Shown in pieces: positions 1-10,234 of a stretch of 64,000 bases of DNA (positions within the stretch are counted from its first letter, which is position 1; the number at the start of each line of letters is the position of its first letter). Source of the DNA: Cephalopachus bancanus. Its lineage: Eukaryota > Chordata > Mammalia > Primates > Tarsiidae. The stretch lies in assembly GCA_027257055.1 (NCBI GenBank), contig JAPVLO010000056.1, forward strand, positions 4,340,001 to 4,404,000, given 5' to 3'. The position numbers and the translations under genes were made by a program. Below the pieces are notes generated by a model that made no database searches, was not told the origin of the DNA, and saw only the letters and a list, made by a program, of their open reading frames with translations.

Positions 1-59
1 AACATGTTTGGACCTCTCTCTGTTTGCCAAGAAGCAGGCTAAGGGCTTTATATCACTAC

Positions 60-527
60 GTCAGCCATGTCCAACCCACGACCTGTGGGCCACATCCAGC
101 CCAGGATAGCTAGTAATACAGCCCCACAGAAGGTTTTATTTAGCGTTATGTTTTTTTAGTATTTATTTTCTTCATGACCTCACGCATAGTTCCATTTGTG
201 AAGTTCACAATCACGCCTTACTCCTGACATTGTTTTTTGGCAGAAGAGCAAAATTCAAGCAAACGTTTCTGACGAGCACCTTGAGAACTTACTAAGAATT
301 GCTTTCACTTCCAACGAAATAGACATTGATAGATTAGTTTGACACAAACAAGGTCAAATTTCTCACTACATTTATATTGTTCTAATTTTTCTAAACGTTA
401 TAATAAAATATGAAAAAGAAGTCTTATTATGAATATACTCTAACTTTATTATATAATTTGTGTGCAGCCCAAGACAAGGCCTCATTACTCAATGTGGCCC
501 AGGGAAGCCAAAAGGTTGGACATCCTC
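60..527 (+). mobile_element. hAT-type DNA transposon relic (Charlie/MER30-like)
   Basis: The two ends are inverted copies: ATGTCCAACC at 67-76 and its reverse complement GGTTGGACAT at 514-523, a 10/10 match. The left end continues into a 'CTGTGGGCCACATCCAGCCC' segment and the right end is 'GGCCCAGGGAAGCCAAAAGG', both features I associate with human hAT-Charlie elements of the MER30 kind. The interior encodes the decayed C-terminus of a transposase (see 241-360). The exact family name is from memory and could be a related Charlie. No clean 8-bp target duplication is visible. Confidence 0.8.
241..360 (+). pseudogene. hAT transposase C-terminal relic
   Basis: Reading from 241 in frame 1 gives about 40 codons containing VSDEHLENLLRIAF and, after a short gap, DIDRLV followed by one TGA stop and then HKQGQISH. 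The 'SDEHL...LLRIA' string is the conserved end of the hAT dimerisation domain in Charlie transposases, which bind and cut element ends. Only the last part of the protein survives and it carries an in-frame stop, so it is a dead fragment. It lies inside the inverted-repeat element, which supports the identification. Confidence 0.8.
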
Positions 528-534
528 ACACTAG

Positions 535-665
535 ACCATTGAATCCTCACGGCAGCCTGTGAGGCAGGGATTCCAATTCCCCCACTTGGAGGCTCACAGA
601 TAATATGAGGCTTGCCCAAGGTTAGCAAACTAGTGGCAGTGCTGGAATTCAGACTCGGATTGCTC
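535..665 (-). repeat. MIR SINE
   Basis: The plus strand shows the antisense MIR order: 'AATCCTCACGGCAGCCTGTG', then 'CTTGCCCAAGGTTAGCAAAC', then 'TGGCAGTGCTGGAATTCAGA'. It directly follows the hAT relic. Confidence 0.8.
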
Positions 666-779
666 TTACTTTAGAAATGGAACTCTCAACTGCAAAACAG
701 AACTGATATAGTCCTTCTATATCAAAGGAGTATACTCCTTTGGTATTTACTCTTCATCCCCAGATATCACACAAAAGAT

Positions 780-1420
780 TGTTAGCCTGGGAAAGAGGAC
801 AGCTGCAGTCCTTGCTCCTCCACTGATGGCTGTGTGATTGTAGGCAAGCCTTCTCCTTCTCCGAGCCGAGGAGTCATGATTCCATATCTTGGTGTGGGGC
901 TGCACTGTTGGGAATATCTACCCTGATGCCCTAAAGGAAGTAGGCAAGGGGTTAGGACCAGAGGTGGAATCTGGCATCTCTTCATTCTCAGCTGCTGGCC
1001 TCTGGCCCCACTGGCAGGGGCTCTCTGGGGCAGGTCTACCCAGCCTGCCCTCCCCTTCAGCTCTGGGTTCCAGGGCATGCTTCCCAAGAGAGGGGCATGG
1101 GAAGAGATCCGTGAGACTCTTGGTGGCAGGGGATGATGTCTGCTTTCAGAGGGCTGAGCATTGCCCTAGAGGGGATAGCCACAGATGTTTGATGGCTGCT
1201 TCCCCAGTGTCTGCCATGATGGGGAAACTGAAACACAAATGCCCCAAAACAGCAACACAGACTGGCCTTGGTGATCATTTACTTAGGCTGCTATGGAGCA
1301 AGATTTGCTTTTTCTGCTGGTTAAAAAAAAAAAATCAGCAACAACCAGAGGGTCAGGAAATCAGCTAGGTCAGAAGAAGAGGAAACCTCAAACCAGAAGC
1401 TTCCTGGCCGTGCAGAGCGG
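780..1420. other. No recognisable gene or repeat
   Basis: Two overlapping opposite-strand open frames (101 and 159 codons) have low-complexity, proline/serine-rich composition and match no family I know. An A-tract lies at 1322-1333. I see no splice-site-bounded coding segment. Confidence 0.4.
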
Positions 1421-1422
1421 AG

Positions 1423-1655
1423 GTTAAGTGAATGGGCTCAAGCAGTCAGACTCTCTTGGGTTCTAGTCCTTGTTTTGCCGCATACTAGCTGTGTGACCTT
1501 GAGCAGGTCGCTTGATGACTTCAGTGTCCATCTCCTGGTTTGTAAAATGTGGGTAATAATAATACCTCCCATTGAGACTCAATGAAGAACAAACACGTGT
1601 CAAGACTAAGATCTGCCACACAGTGAACATGCAGTAAACACATGTTCTTGTTAAA
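1423..1655 (+). repeat. MIR SINE, nearly full length
   Basis: Sense-order MIR landmarks are present: 'GGGTTCTAGTCCTTGTTTTG', 'ACTAGCTGTGTGACCTTGAG', 'GTAAAATGTGGGTAATAATA' and the 3' part near 1617-1655 (CACACAGTGAACATGCAGTA). Confidence 0.9.
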
Positions 1656-1874
1656 GAACAATCTTGAAGGATGTGGTCTCTTCCTCCTTCATCCAATCCA
1701 GTTCTTCAAACTTTACTGGGCAGTTGTTAACTGCTGAGTAGAGTTTTGGGCATTGGGTATACAGGAATACATTAGACATAATGCTTGTCTCAACAAATTC
1801 ACGGCATCAAATTCCTGTTGCTCTTACCACCCACATGTTAATAGCAATAATGGTGATGTCAAAAAATGATCTTG

Positions 1875-2055
1875 TGCCATTTGCTGGACAATGTATGCAG
1901 GCTCAGTGCTGGGTACCACACTTACATTAATGCTGACATTTGTAACAACCTTTGTACAAATATTCCCAATGAATGAGGGAAACTGAGGCCAGAGGAGTGA
2001 GGATGATTACGTCATTTGGCGAAATTTCTGTAGCAGATAATTGGTAAAGCTGGAA
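1875..2055 (-). repeat. MIR-like SINE fragment
   Basis: The antisense order is seen: 'GGCTCAGTGCTGGGTACCAC', 'GAGGGAAACTGAGGCCAGAG' and 'TTGGTAAAGCTGGAATTCCA'. It is well diverged. Confidence 0.65.
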
Positions 2056-2149
2056 TTCCAGTCTAGCTTTTTCAGATGCCAACAAGGCCCTCTCCTCCCC
2101 AAGCTGCCTCCTCCAGGCACAAAGCTGTATAGACAGGCTGGCATTTCTG

Positions 2150-2285
2150 AAGGACCTCATTTAATCCCCATAAACACTCTGAAAGGTAGAGACCTTCATG
2201 ATCAGATCCGTTTTCCGAATAACAGAACCAGGAGCTGGTTAAGTAATTTGCTAACTGTAGCTCAGCTAGTGAATTGTAAAGACAC
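2150..2285 (-). repeat. MIR SINE fragment
   Basis: 'ACCTCATTTAATCCCCATAA', 'CTGGTTAAGTAATTTGCTAA' and 'TAGCTCAGCTAGTGAATTGT' are in antisense MIR order. Confidence 0.7.
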
Positions 2286-2289
2286 TGCG

Positions 2290-2830
2290 TGTCTTAAGAT
2301 CAAATAAAAGGCAATTCTGAGGCTGCCGCCTGGTGAGAAGCCTTCTGCAGAGGCGAAAAATATGTGCAAACAAAACCAACAGCTTTCTTTATGTTCCCCA
2401 AAGTTGCTAAAAATGCCTGCGGGTTTGCACACAAGCAGATGCTGTGCTCACAATGCTGGGTGGCTTCTGTCTTCTTGGCTCCAGCAAGAAGAGACCTGGC
2501 AGGTATTTCTCACATCTTTGTTAAATACACACATCAGACAAGGCAAGGAGCTCCAAGGTAGTCCCAGGGTGTGGATTTCTGCCAAGTCTCCTTTTATTTG
2601 TTGTAAAGTTAGGAGGGGAAAAAAAAGACATCTCATGGCTTAGCCCACATTTCCTTGAGGTAACTGCAGTGTTGTGAAAAATGTCTTTTCTCAACCTGGA
2701 ATCTGGCAACCATGCATCCTAATTTGGGTTCTTTTACCTGCAAGTCCGGTGATATTGTCCAGGTTGCTTAGTGTCCTGGAGCTGACCTCTGTCTGTCCAT
2801 CTGTAAAAAAGTTTTGGCAACCCATCCTGC
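2290..2830. other. No recognisable gene or repeat
   Basis: I see only short unsupported open frames here. The 'AATAAA' at 2303-2308 is isolated and not preceded by coding sequence. Confidence 0.35.
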
Positions 2831-3030
2831 AGGAATGTAAGCTCCATGAAGGCAGGGATGTTTGTTCTGTTTGCGCCTGTGTTCTGGTACCCAGAACCGT
2901 GCAATTAATGAATAAGTTACTATCCTGCAGGAATGTTGTAAGGTTGAAATAAGATTACAAATGGGAAATTGCTTTGCAAACTGCAAATTGCTATACAAAC
3001 ATGAGGATTTATTGTTATCCCAGAACATGG
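2830..3030 (+). repeat. L2 3' end followed by MIR3-like fragment
   Basis: 'GAATGTAAGCTCCATGAAGG' (2833-2852) with 'CAGGGATGTTTGTTCTG' is the 3' tail of an L2 LINE. It is followed at about 2925-3020 by 'TTGCTTTGCAAACTGCAAAT' and 'GCTATACAAAC', typical of a MIR3 core and tail. Confidence 0.75.
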
Positions 3031-3049
3031 TCTGGATTCTATTAAAAAA

Positions 3050-3330
3050 TAAATTCAGTCAATCAGTCAGTGAGTGCTTCCTGAGCTTTTTGTTGAGTCG
3101 GGCATTGGGACACAGAGAAATGGGGGGCTTGGTTTCTTCTTTCAAGAGCTCATAGTCCAGTAGAAAGATATACAAGTAAGTCGGCACTGAAACACAGCAG
3201 AGGGAAGCACTGTGGGAACAGACAGGAGAGTGACTTCCCACACTGGAAAGAAGCAGGTCGGGGAACTTTCTGGAAGAGGTGCTCTGGGACAGTTCTAACT
3301 TCAAACCTGTTGTCAGACTTTTCCTAGCAG
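3050..3330 (-). mobile_element. L2 LINE fragment, antisense 3' end
   Basis: The plus strand reads as the reverse complement of the L2 3' end: a 'AATCAGTCAGTGAGTGCTTC' start, 'GGGCATTGGGACACAGAGAA', 'AAGAGCTCATAGTCCAGTAG' and further in 'GGAAGAGGTGCTCTGGGACA'. Confidence 0.75.
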
Positions 3331-3339
3331 ACTTCTGCC

Positions 3340-3760
3340 TTTGGGCACTGGGCTCGCATATCATCCTCTCCTTACCTCTCACGCTGTCATTTTCATCATG
3401 ATCCACTCCCTGACATACCATTTCTCTGGCACCCACTTGACTCTTTACACTGCTGGACACAACCCCTGGATAAAGGTGGCTTTCTGTCTAATCTGCTGCC
3501 ACACCTGTGCCATTGACCATGGCCTGAACAAACACCCACTAATCGCTGCCTGGCAATTTACTGTATGCTTCTTCTTTGTTCATTTTCCATTTCTCAACTA
3601 TTTCAAGCTTTTTCCTCTATCATCCAAATTCCAAAAGCTCCTTCCTCGTCGTCACTTTCAGCTTAAGACCTTGTTTCCCATCTCCCTGAAAAAATAGAAG
3701 CCATCAGAAGATAAGCACCATGCACTCCCACCACCTCCCGCCATGACAGCCCCCCAGGAA
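3340..3760 (+). mobile_element. Probable L2 LINE segment in opposite orientation
   Basis: At 3684-3716, 'CTGAAAAAATAGAAGCCATC' followed by 'AGAAGATAAGCACC' resembles the L2 ORF2 linker between endonuclease and reverse transcriptase (consensus 'EKIEAIR'), here on the plus strand. Pyrimidine-rich sequence upstream also fits sense L2. It lies between two antisense L2 pieces, so either it is a separate insertion or part of one element was inverted. Confidence 0.45.
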
Positions 3761-6080
3761 GGGTGGGCCTCATTCTGCCAAAAGAGGAGGGACTTCTAAA
3801 GACATGCTTCCAGCAAGCAGCTAGAGAAAGGTCATTCCTTACCCAGGGGACAGCCTCCACCCAGTCTGGAGGTGTGAGAGAGTGTATCACAGGGAGAGGC
3901 AAGTGCGTCCTTTCTGTTGACTAACTGGGTACGTGGTGGGGTAAGGCTGGAGATGGAAAGGTTACTGAGAGTCAGAGAGAGCCTGGTGGGTCAGGGCAGC
4001 TATCTGGAAGGGCCTCGTGGAGAAGAAGACATTTAGATGGGCATTGAGGGAGAACATAGCTGGGTTTGTTAGCAGGACAGTCCCTGTGGGGAGTGAGTGG
4101 AGGCCAATCTTGTGAAGCCAAAGTCCCCATGAGTGGCCTGATTTAGAAGGCAGTCACCAAGAAGTATGGGAGAAGGACAAAGGTTTCTGGAAGAACATGG
4201 TTTATGCAGCCCAGGCCAACCTTGGCTAAGACAGAACTCTTCTGCTGCTCCGTTTTGTCTTTATTTATTCCTTCATCTCATAACTACTCATGGGAGGCTG
4301 TGACATGCTTTCCACTGGGCACCAAGAAGAAAGCACACACGAGAAGAGGCAGTTTCTTCTCTTACAATGAATAGAAGAAGACGAAGGCAACAGAAAACCC
4401 ACCCACTTACTAAACGTTGCCTGAGCACTGACTACCTGCGGCCAGTAGGACGGTCAACAGACCTGTCTAATTCTCCCTCTGCCTCCTCTGGTATAGTGCT
4501 CACATTCCAGAGAGGTTTGGCAGGGAGGTACATGAGGAAAACACTAGGATTGAGGAAGAGCTAGAAAGGAAAGGAAAGCAGAAGAAGGGAGAGAGTGTTT
4601 TAGGGTGATTGAATAGGACCCACTGAGAAGACGACTCAGAGCAAAAACACATGGGGAAATCAAGGAGCCCGTGCATGGCCTCACAGGAGGAGCAGGTCAG
4701 GGGACTCCAAGAAGCAGCAAGGAGGCAATGTGGGGTGCAAAAGGGAGCAACAGGAAAACGGGGGCTGTGGTATACACGGAAAGCAAGGGTAGGTCATCCA
4801 GGACTTCATGAGCTAGTGTGATGACTCTGGCTTTTATCATGATTGTGATTGTGATGGGAGCCATGGGAGGGTTTTGAACTTGATCTGACTTGATCGGACT
4901 CATGCTTTACCAGGATTTCTCTGGGACTATGTTGAGAACAGAGTGAAGGGGAACAGAGACGGAAGCAGGGATACCTGTTATGAAGACACAGGAACAATCC
5001 AGGCAAGTATGGTGCTCAGACCAGGTGGCAGAGTGGTGAGAAGGTGTCAGACTCTAAACACCTTTTGAAGGAAAAACCAACAATATTTACTGACATAGGA
5101 AAGGTGTTGTAAAAAAGGAAAGAGGAGTTAAGAATGACTCCAAGGATTGTGCACTTGAGCAAACAGAAGGATTGAGCCACTATTAACAGAGATGGGAAAG
5201 ACAACAAGGAAAGCGATTTGACCGTATTGGGAAAAGCAGGAGTCAGGAAATTGATTTTTTGATGTGTTCAATGCAAGACTCCTGAAGACACTCACATCAA
5301 AGTGTTGAGCAGTCAGGGGGAGGCTGGACTGGAGACAGACACTTGAATGTCCATGGTGTACAGACAGTAGGTATCTGAAGCCAGGAGGCTGGATGAGAGC
5401 ACAGAGGTGTGAGGGAGACATGGGAGAGCAAAGGACCAAGGATAGCCTGGGACCTCCAGCATCAAGTGATTGGAAGGGGAGGAGGAACCAGCCAAGGAGA
5501 CCAAGCAGAAGCCAACGAGACAAGAAGGGAGTCAAGAGACTGTGTGCCCTGAAAGCCAAGCGCAGGAGGAGCATCATGGAGCAGGAAATGAACTTGTGGG
5601 TTGTGTCCAAAACTGCTGCCTCATTTGTTAAGATCCAGGCTGAGACTCACCACTGGATTTATGGTGAGGTGTTACTGTTGACTTTAACCAGAGCAGTTTT
5701 GGAGGTGGTGTGGGGGTGAGAGAGGCTGGCCAGGGTGAATCCAAGAGTGGAACGGAGGAGAGGATTTGGAGGTCAGACATATATTGAACTCTTTTGAAGG
5801 GCTTTGCTACAAAGGAGTGAATAAAAGAAGTGGTAATTGCAGGACGATGTGAGCTCAAGAGAAGTGAATGTGTGGGTGTGTGTATTTGTATATGAGAAAC
5901 AGTAATAGGTTTGTGTACTGATAAGAATTGTCAGGCTTTAGAGGCAAGTATCGATGGTATGGGTGAGAAGGAAGAGAATTTCTGGAGCAATGGCCTTGGA
6001 CATGAGTGAGTGGACATGGGGTCTGATACTCAGTAGAGGAGGAGGTGTCTGCTAGGCACTCAGACCTGCATCCCTAAGAA
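3760..6080 (-). mobile_element. Long antisense L2 LINE relic
   Basis: The plus strand follows the reverse complement of L2 for about 2.3 kb. Landmarks are 'GGGAGCCATGGGAGGGTTTT' (4855), 'GACTCCAAGGATTGTGCACT' (5136), 'TCAGTAGAGGAGGAGGTGTC' (6031) and 'CTGGAGCAATGGCCTTGGAC' (5982). On the minus strand this is ORF2 reverse transcriptase through the carboxyl end. Substitutions and indels are numerous, as expected for an element over 100 million years old. The segment near 4200-4480 is too diverged to assign with confidence. Confidence 0.8.
5128..5720 (-). pseudogene. L2 reverse-transcriptase relic
   Basis: On the minus strand, codons from about 5710 downwards read PHTTSKTALVKVN, the decayed L2 'HHSTETALVKV' motif. 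Further on come DTTHKFISCSMMLLLR (where L2 has the DLSAAFDTVDH catalytic strand) and, near 5140, LFAQVHNPWSHS (where L2 has 'FAQVHNPWSHSF'-like sequence before the thumb). The 160-codon open frame here is therefore a shadow of an old LINE reverse transcriptase, not a host gene. The catalytic YADD strand is not intact. Assignment rests on remembered L2 motifs and could be confirmed by a profile search. Confidence 0.75.
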
Positions 6081-6164
6081 CTAAGAAAGGTCACAAATAA
6101 AGGGGCCAAAGAGGCAGGAGAAGTTTTGTCAATACCCAACATGGAGTCATAGAAACCCACACTT

Positions 6165-6355
6165 CCACAGCAGGGACAATATGCCAGGCACTGTACTTGG
6201 TCATTTACATATTTTCCCTCCAAATTATCAGAATAGCCTTATGAGGTGGACACTGTCAGTGTTCCATTGTACACAGAGAGCAAGGAGGCACAGCAATTTC
6301 AGGAATTTTGCCCAAAATCTACACAAGTCATAAGTGGCATAGCCTGACCCATGAC
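6165..6355 (-). repeat. MIR SINE
   Basis: Antisense MIR order: 'ATGCCAGGCACTGTACTTGG', 'AATAGCCTTATGAGGTGGAC' and 'AAGTCATAAGTGGCATAGCC'. Confidence 0.85.
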
Positions 6356-6799
6356 CACCATTGACTTGTACTGGTGTGACCAGAAAGAGGATGGGTGAGT
6401 GGGTGGGTAGAAAAGAAGCTACATGGTTTTGGGGAGCCCAGGGTGGGAGGTTACTAATTGGTGTCTCCTTCTGAGACACCTGTAAATTTGCAAAGCACTT
6501 TTCAGTATCTCCTTCCTGAGTCAGGAGCCAGGGCATGCAGAGAGTGGGGCTGGTACCAAGTTCCCAGCATGGGCCCTGATGCAGTCTGGAAGGGTTCATT
6601 CTTCCTGCTGTCATACATTTTCCACTGGTTCCACAGGGGATTGTGAAGACATTCTTTCCTTTTAGAGACACCCTGAAATTCTGAGTATGTACACATAGGA
6701 CCACGTGTGAAGACAGTGTGTTTGTTGTCATAATCAGAGGGCCACAGTACTGATTTTTCCTGGGGGAAAGAAAGGGAGGGAGAAAAAAGTGGGCATGAC

Positions 6800-6900
6800 A
6801 ATAGACCTGGTTCTGATGCCAGCTAGCTGAGAGACCTTAACCAAGACACTTCCATCCTCTGTCTCAGCTGTAAAATGCAGGAGAAGCTAAATGATATCTC
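6800..6900 (+). repeat. MIR SINE fragment
   Basis: 'GCCAGCTAGCTGAGAGACCT', 'TCTGTCTCAGCTGTAAAATG' in sense MIR order. Confidence 0.7.
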
Positions 6901-6914
6901 ATTTTATGGACTCA

Positions 6915-7262
6915 TGTGTTCCATTGGCATACACTTAATGTGTGCCATTGTATGCCAGGCATAGGACAGGGCACTAGAGATATGACAGTGAGCACAAAGG
7001 ACATAGTCCCCGGCTTTGTGGAGATTACAGTCTATGGGAGGGGGAGGAGAGGAGAAACTGATGATTATACAATCATAAACTGTGATACAAGCTTTAAAGG
7101 AACATTCTAGGGTGAGAAGGAAATACCCTTTCCTGAGCACTTGAGGCATTTTTTGGGACACATGACTATGACTAAGAAGCTTTCTTGGTTCATGTTTCAT
7201 TCATTCAGTTATTCATTTCTTGAAGAAATTTTAGTGAATGTCTACCTAATGTATGCCTCCTG
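6915..7262 (-). mobile_element. L2 LINE 3' end, antisense
   Basis: 'TGTGCCATTGTATGCCAGGC', 'GTGGAGATTACAGTCTATGG', and the terminal 'TCATTCATTCAGTTATTCAT' at 7197 are reverse-complement L2 3' end. The order suggests two overlapping L2 fragments or an internal rearrangement. Confidence 0.7.
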
Positions 7263-7464
7263 GAGCAGTGACTTTGTATTTTGTGTTCCTTAAGACAAGG
7301 ATAACAGAAAGATAACACAAAATGGGGCTGGGAACCAGTTTAATGATTCAGTCAAGTTCGAGTGATATTCAATATGTGCTATGTGTAAGGGCAAGAATGC
7401 AATGGTTTGCCTTCCTCAGTGAATTATCTGGGGTCCCATGGGGTCGAGGTGGGGAAAGGTGCAC

Positions 7465-7615
7465 TGGACTGAGGGGGAGACTGCTGGGGTTTGAATCTGA
7501 GCCTCTCCACATGAAAGTCTAAGACCTGAGGAAGTTTTGGAATACTCTGTAGCCTCAGATTCTTCATCTGTAACATAATAAATATAAATATTTCTGAGAA
7601 TCATTATCTTGCTAA
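7465..7615 (+). repeat. MIR SINE fragment
   Basis: 'GGGGTTTGAATCTGAGCCTC' and 'CTCAGATTCTTCATCTGTAA' in sense MIR order. Confidence 0.7.
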
Positions 7616-7621
7616 GCATTA

Positions 7622-7720
7622 TCTGTTGATCCATGTAATAACCCTATGAGGTAGTTTCTTTCTTCTCTGCACTTAGCTGATGTGGAAACTGAAGCTCAGA
7701 AATGACAAGCATCACTGGCA
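7622..7720 (-). repeat. MIR SINE fragment
   Basis: 'AATAACCCTATGAGGTAGTT' and 'GATGTGGAAACTGAAGCTCA' in antisense order. It abuts the sense MIR at 7465-7615. Confidence 0.8.
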
Positions 7721-7801
7721 TCTTGACACTGCAGAGGATTTTCCTTTATTCTCATAAATTTGAGGCAGGGAGACTAACAGGGACCTTAGAACCATTGGAC
7801 A

Positions 7802-8320
7802 GAGTGGTCTCCAAATTTTTCTGATGGCACATCTCTCATTAAATAATATAAAACATGTCCTTGTTGATTGTATTTATTTAGAAATCTACACATGTTTTAC
7901 CATCAATTTATATAGCAAATATTAATATTGGTTAGATAATATTAAGAATATCAATGGCTGGGCATGATGGCTCATGCCTGCAATCTCAGCACTTTGGCAG
8001 TCTGAGGTGGGAGAATTGTTTGAGCCCAGATTTGAGATCAGCCTGGGCAATATAGCAAGACTTCATCTTTACAAAAAATACAAAAAAATTATGCATGGTG
8101 GTGCATAACTGTGGTCCCGACTACTCAGGAGGCCGATGTGGAAGGGTCACTTGAGCCCAGGAAATTGAGGCTGTGGTGAGCCATGATCATGCCACTGCAC
8201 TCCAGCCTGGGCGACGGGGTGAGACCCTGCTGTCTCAAATAAATACATAAATAAAAACATAAATAAAATTACTACCTGCTCTCCCCTCCCCATGAGTCAT
8301 GGAACACTTGGAGACCACTC
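7802..8320. mobile_element. hAT-like DNA transposon split by an Alu
   Basis: The outermost 13 bases GAGTGGTCTCCAA (7802-7814) recur as a perfect reverse complement TTGGAGACCACTC (8308-8320). The body is AT-rich with no coding trace, so it was a small non-autonomous element of about 205 bp before a 314-bp Alu (7956-8269) entered it. The terminal sequence fits the 'CAGTGGTCTCCAA' ends of mammalian hAT elements, but I cannot name the family. The flanking 8-mers do not match, so any target duplication has decayed. Confidence 0.8.
7956..8269 (+). mobile_element. Alu SINE (old, J-like)
   Basis: It has the dimeric Alu structure: left arm starting GGCTGGGCATGATGGCTCAT, A-rich linker, right arm with 'ACTCAGGAGGCCGATGTGG', 'CCACTGCACTCCAGCCTGGG' and a tail AAATAAATACATAAATAAAA. 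It lies within the hAT element at 7802-8320 and so is younger. It has the generic Alu sequence, not the local variant seen in most other copies. Confidence 0.95.
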
Positions 8321-8329
8321 ACCCAAATT

Positions 8330-8435
8330 GTCTTACAAGGAATGAAAGTAAGGCCCAGAGAAACTATGCAATTTGTCCAAGTTGATCAGCTGTGAATAGA
8401 ACTGTGAGGAGGTTTGCCCTCCAGATGACATAGGG
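8330..8435 (-). repeat. MIR SINE fragment
   Basis: 'AAGGCCCAGAGAAACTATGC' and 'TTGATCAGCTGTGAATAGAA' in antisense order. Confidence 0.7.
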
Positions 8436-8449
8436 CCATGTGTGAAGAC

Positions 8450-8608
8450 ATCGTTGATTGTCATAACTGGTGAGTATGGGAAAGTGGGAGTGTTGCTGGC
8501 ACCTAGCAGGTAGAGAGGCCAGGGATACTGCTCAAAATCTTACAATGCACAGGTCAAAGAATCAGCTGGACCAAAATTTCAATGGGATCAAGGTTGAGAA
8601 ACCCTAGT
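8450..8608 (+). mobile_element. MER20 (hAT) DNA transposon
   Basis: 'GATTGTCATAACTGGTGAG', 'GCTGGCACCTAGCAGGTAGA', 'GGCCAGGGATACTGCTCAAA', 'ACAATGCACAGGTCAAAGAA' and the right end 'AAGGTTGAGAAACCCTAGTC' follow the MER20 consensus as I know it. MER20 copies have been linked to progesterone-responsive regulation in placental mammals, but nothing here shows such activity. Confidence 0.85.
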
Positions 8609-8639
8609 CTAGACCCTCAAACTTGGACTAAGATGAGTA

Positions 8640-8790
8640 CTTGGTATCTGGGGCTGGATGGCCTGTTTGACTCAAATCTCTTCCACTATCTGGCAACTGT
8701 AGGCAAATTACCTAACCTCTGACCTCCAGTTTTTTCAGCCGTTAAAGGGGTTAATAATACCACTGTGGGGAGGCAAGGGCATTAAATGGG
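8640..8790 (+). repeat. MIR SINE
   Basis: 'GTTTGACTCAAATCTCTTCC', 'AGGCAAATTACCTAACCTCT' and 'GGGGTTAATAATACCACTGT' in sense order. Confidence 0.8.
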
Positions 8791-9520
8791 ATCCTTTCTG
8801 TGTGAAAGGCCAAGGGTTAATTCTCATCTTGTTCTCCCATGCCCTTCTCCTCAGTGGCCTCAACCTTTGCAGTGAAATTGACTTATTTCCCAGAGTGACT
8901 GGGAAGAATGGGCCGAAAGCCATCAAGATATGAGAGCCATAGAAGCGTGCTAAACTTGAAGACCCAGTCCAGTAGGGTTAAAAATTCCAAAGCCTGGTTT
9001 TGGTCACTTCGAGACCTGAGGCAGAATCCAGGTTAAAATGTGAGCATTTGTGGAAGGGGTAAATTTCAATTTATCTATAGAAGGAATCTGTGATTTCAGT
9101 GCCCCATCCAGCCCTGCTATCTCTCTGAAACATTCCTCTTCCATCTATTGGGAATCTTTCTCTCCTTCCTTCTACCTTCTCTCCCTTCTTTTCTTCTTTC
9201 CCTCCTCCTTCCTTCCAATGAACAAACTTCAGACACCATAACATAAAAACAGCACAATCCTTGGGCATCAAGGAAACAGATATGAAAACTGTCGGTTACA
9301 ATCAGGTGTCCCAGGTTCAGAAAGGATACCAAGAAAGGAGTTGGCCAATGCTGTCTGTGAATGGAAGGAAGGTTTGGAAAAGGTGTCCTCCTTGGAGGAA
9401 GTTGCTGGACCTGCAAGGCCTCCTCTCCCACCCATCTCTAACCAGGTCGAATACTTCTGCTACCAGTTCTGCCAGGTTGTCAGAAGACTGTGAGTATCAC
9501 GTGGTCAGGGACTTCTATTG
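8790..9520. repeat. Unassigned stretch with a pyrimidine-rich tract
   Basis: A CT-rich low-complexity run spans about 9155-9220. No gene or interspersed repeat is recognised. Several short open frames overlapping the tract are serine/leucine or arginine/glutamate rich because of the tract. Confidence 0.5.
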
Positions 9521-9605
9521 TGTTCCATGATATAACCTCACATTCTAGAACAGTGCCTGGCACATAGTGGTCACTCGATAAATATTTGTGAAATAAATCA
9601 AGAGC
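9520..9605 (+). repeat. L2 or MIR 3' end
   Basis: 'CTAGAACAGTGCCTGGCACA' followed by 'ATAAATATTTGTGAAATAAA' is the common 3' tail. Confidence 0.75.
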
Positions 9606-9639
9606 ATTTTGAAAGACGACTAGGAATTCACTGAGTAGA

Positions 9640-10155
9640 CCTGAAAGGGAAGGGAAGGGCATTCCAAGAACAGGGAACAGAATGAGCAAAGGCAGAAGAA
9701 TGATGATAACTATGAAGGACAGAGAGAAGTGGCATGGGGGATTGGTCAGTTGAGCAGATGGGACTTGAGGGGAACTGGTGGAGGAAGTCCTTATAAATAC
9801 ATGGTAAGGTATTTGAAGTCATCTCAGGATTAGAGAATCTTCTTTGCAGAAGATTGGATTGCTTAAGAATGTTTAATGAGTATCTATTAAGTACTAGACA
9901 CTGTGCTGGCCTCTGGTCCTTGCAAAGGTTATTGCACTAGCCCAGAAGAGAGATAGAAGGGGCCAGAAACAATAAAGATGCGACTCAGTACATGTACTCA
10001 GTAGATAGACTCACATATTACTGAGCACTTGAGAGCTACCTGAACCGGGAGTGGGATGGGAGGAAGGCTGCTGGAGGAAGGAAGAGGCAAAGAGGACCCT
10101 GAGGTTGTCAATCACAGTAACTGACAGTGAGCTGGAGTTAATGATGAAAATAGAG
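9640..10155 (-). mobile_element. L2 LINE fragment, antisense
   Basis: 'GGGCATTCCAAGAACAGGGA', 'ATGAGCAAAGGCAGAAGAAT', then 'AGGTTATTGCACTAGCCCAG' (9925) and 'GACCCTGAGGTTGTCAATCA' (10097) follow reverse-complement L2 order. It is heavily decayed, and a MIR-like piece may interrupt it near 9850. Confidence 0.7.
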
Positions 10156-10234
10156 GCTACAAAAAAGAAAAGAGTCTGAGTAGAAATAGCCTGTGTGACC
10201 TTGGCCAGTTGCTTCTGCAAGCCATGGTTATTAT

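Noticed and set aside
889..1368. 159-codon plus-strand open frame
   Set aside because: Low-information composition, no start context, opposite frames equally open.
5128..5610. 160-codon minus-strand open frame as a host gene
   Set aside because: Its residues align with the L2 reverse transcriptase, so it is a LINE relic.
6228..6731. 167-codon minus-strand open frame
   Set aside because: Its end lies in an antisense MIR and the rest has no recognised domain or splice support.
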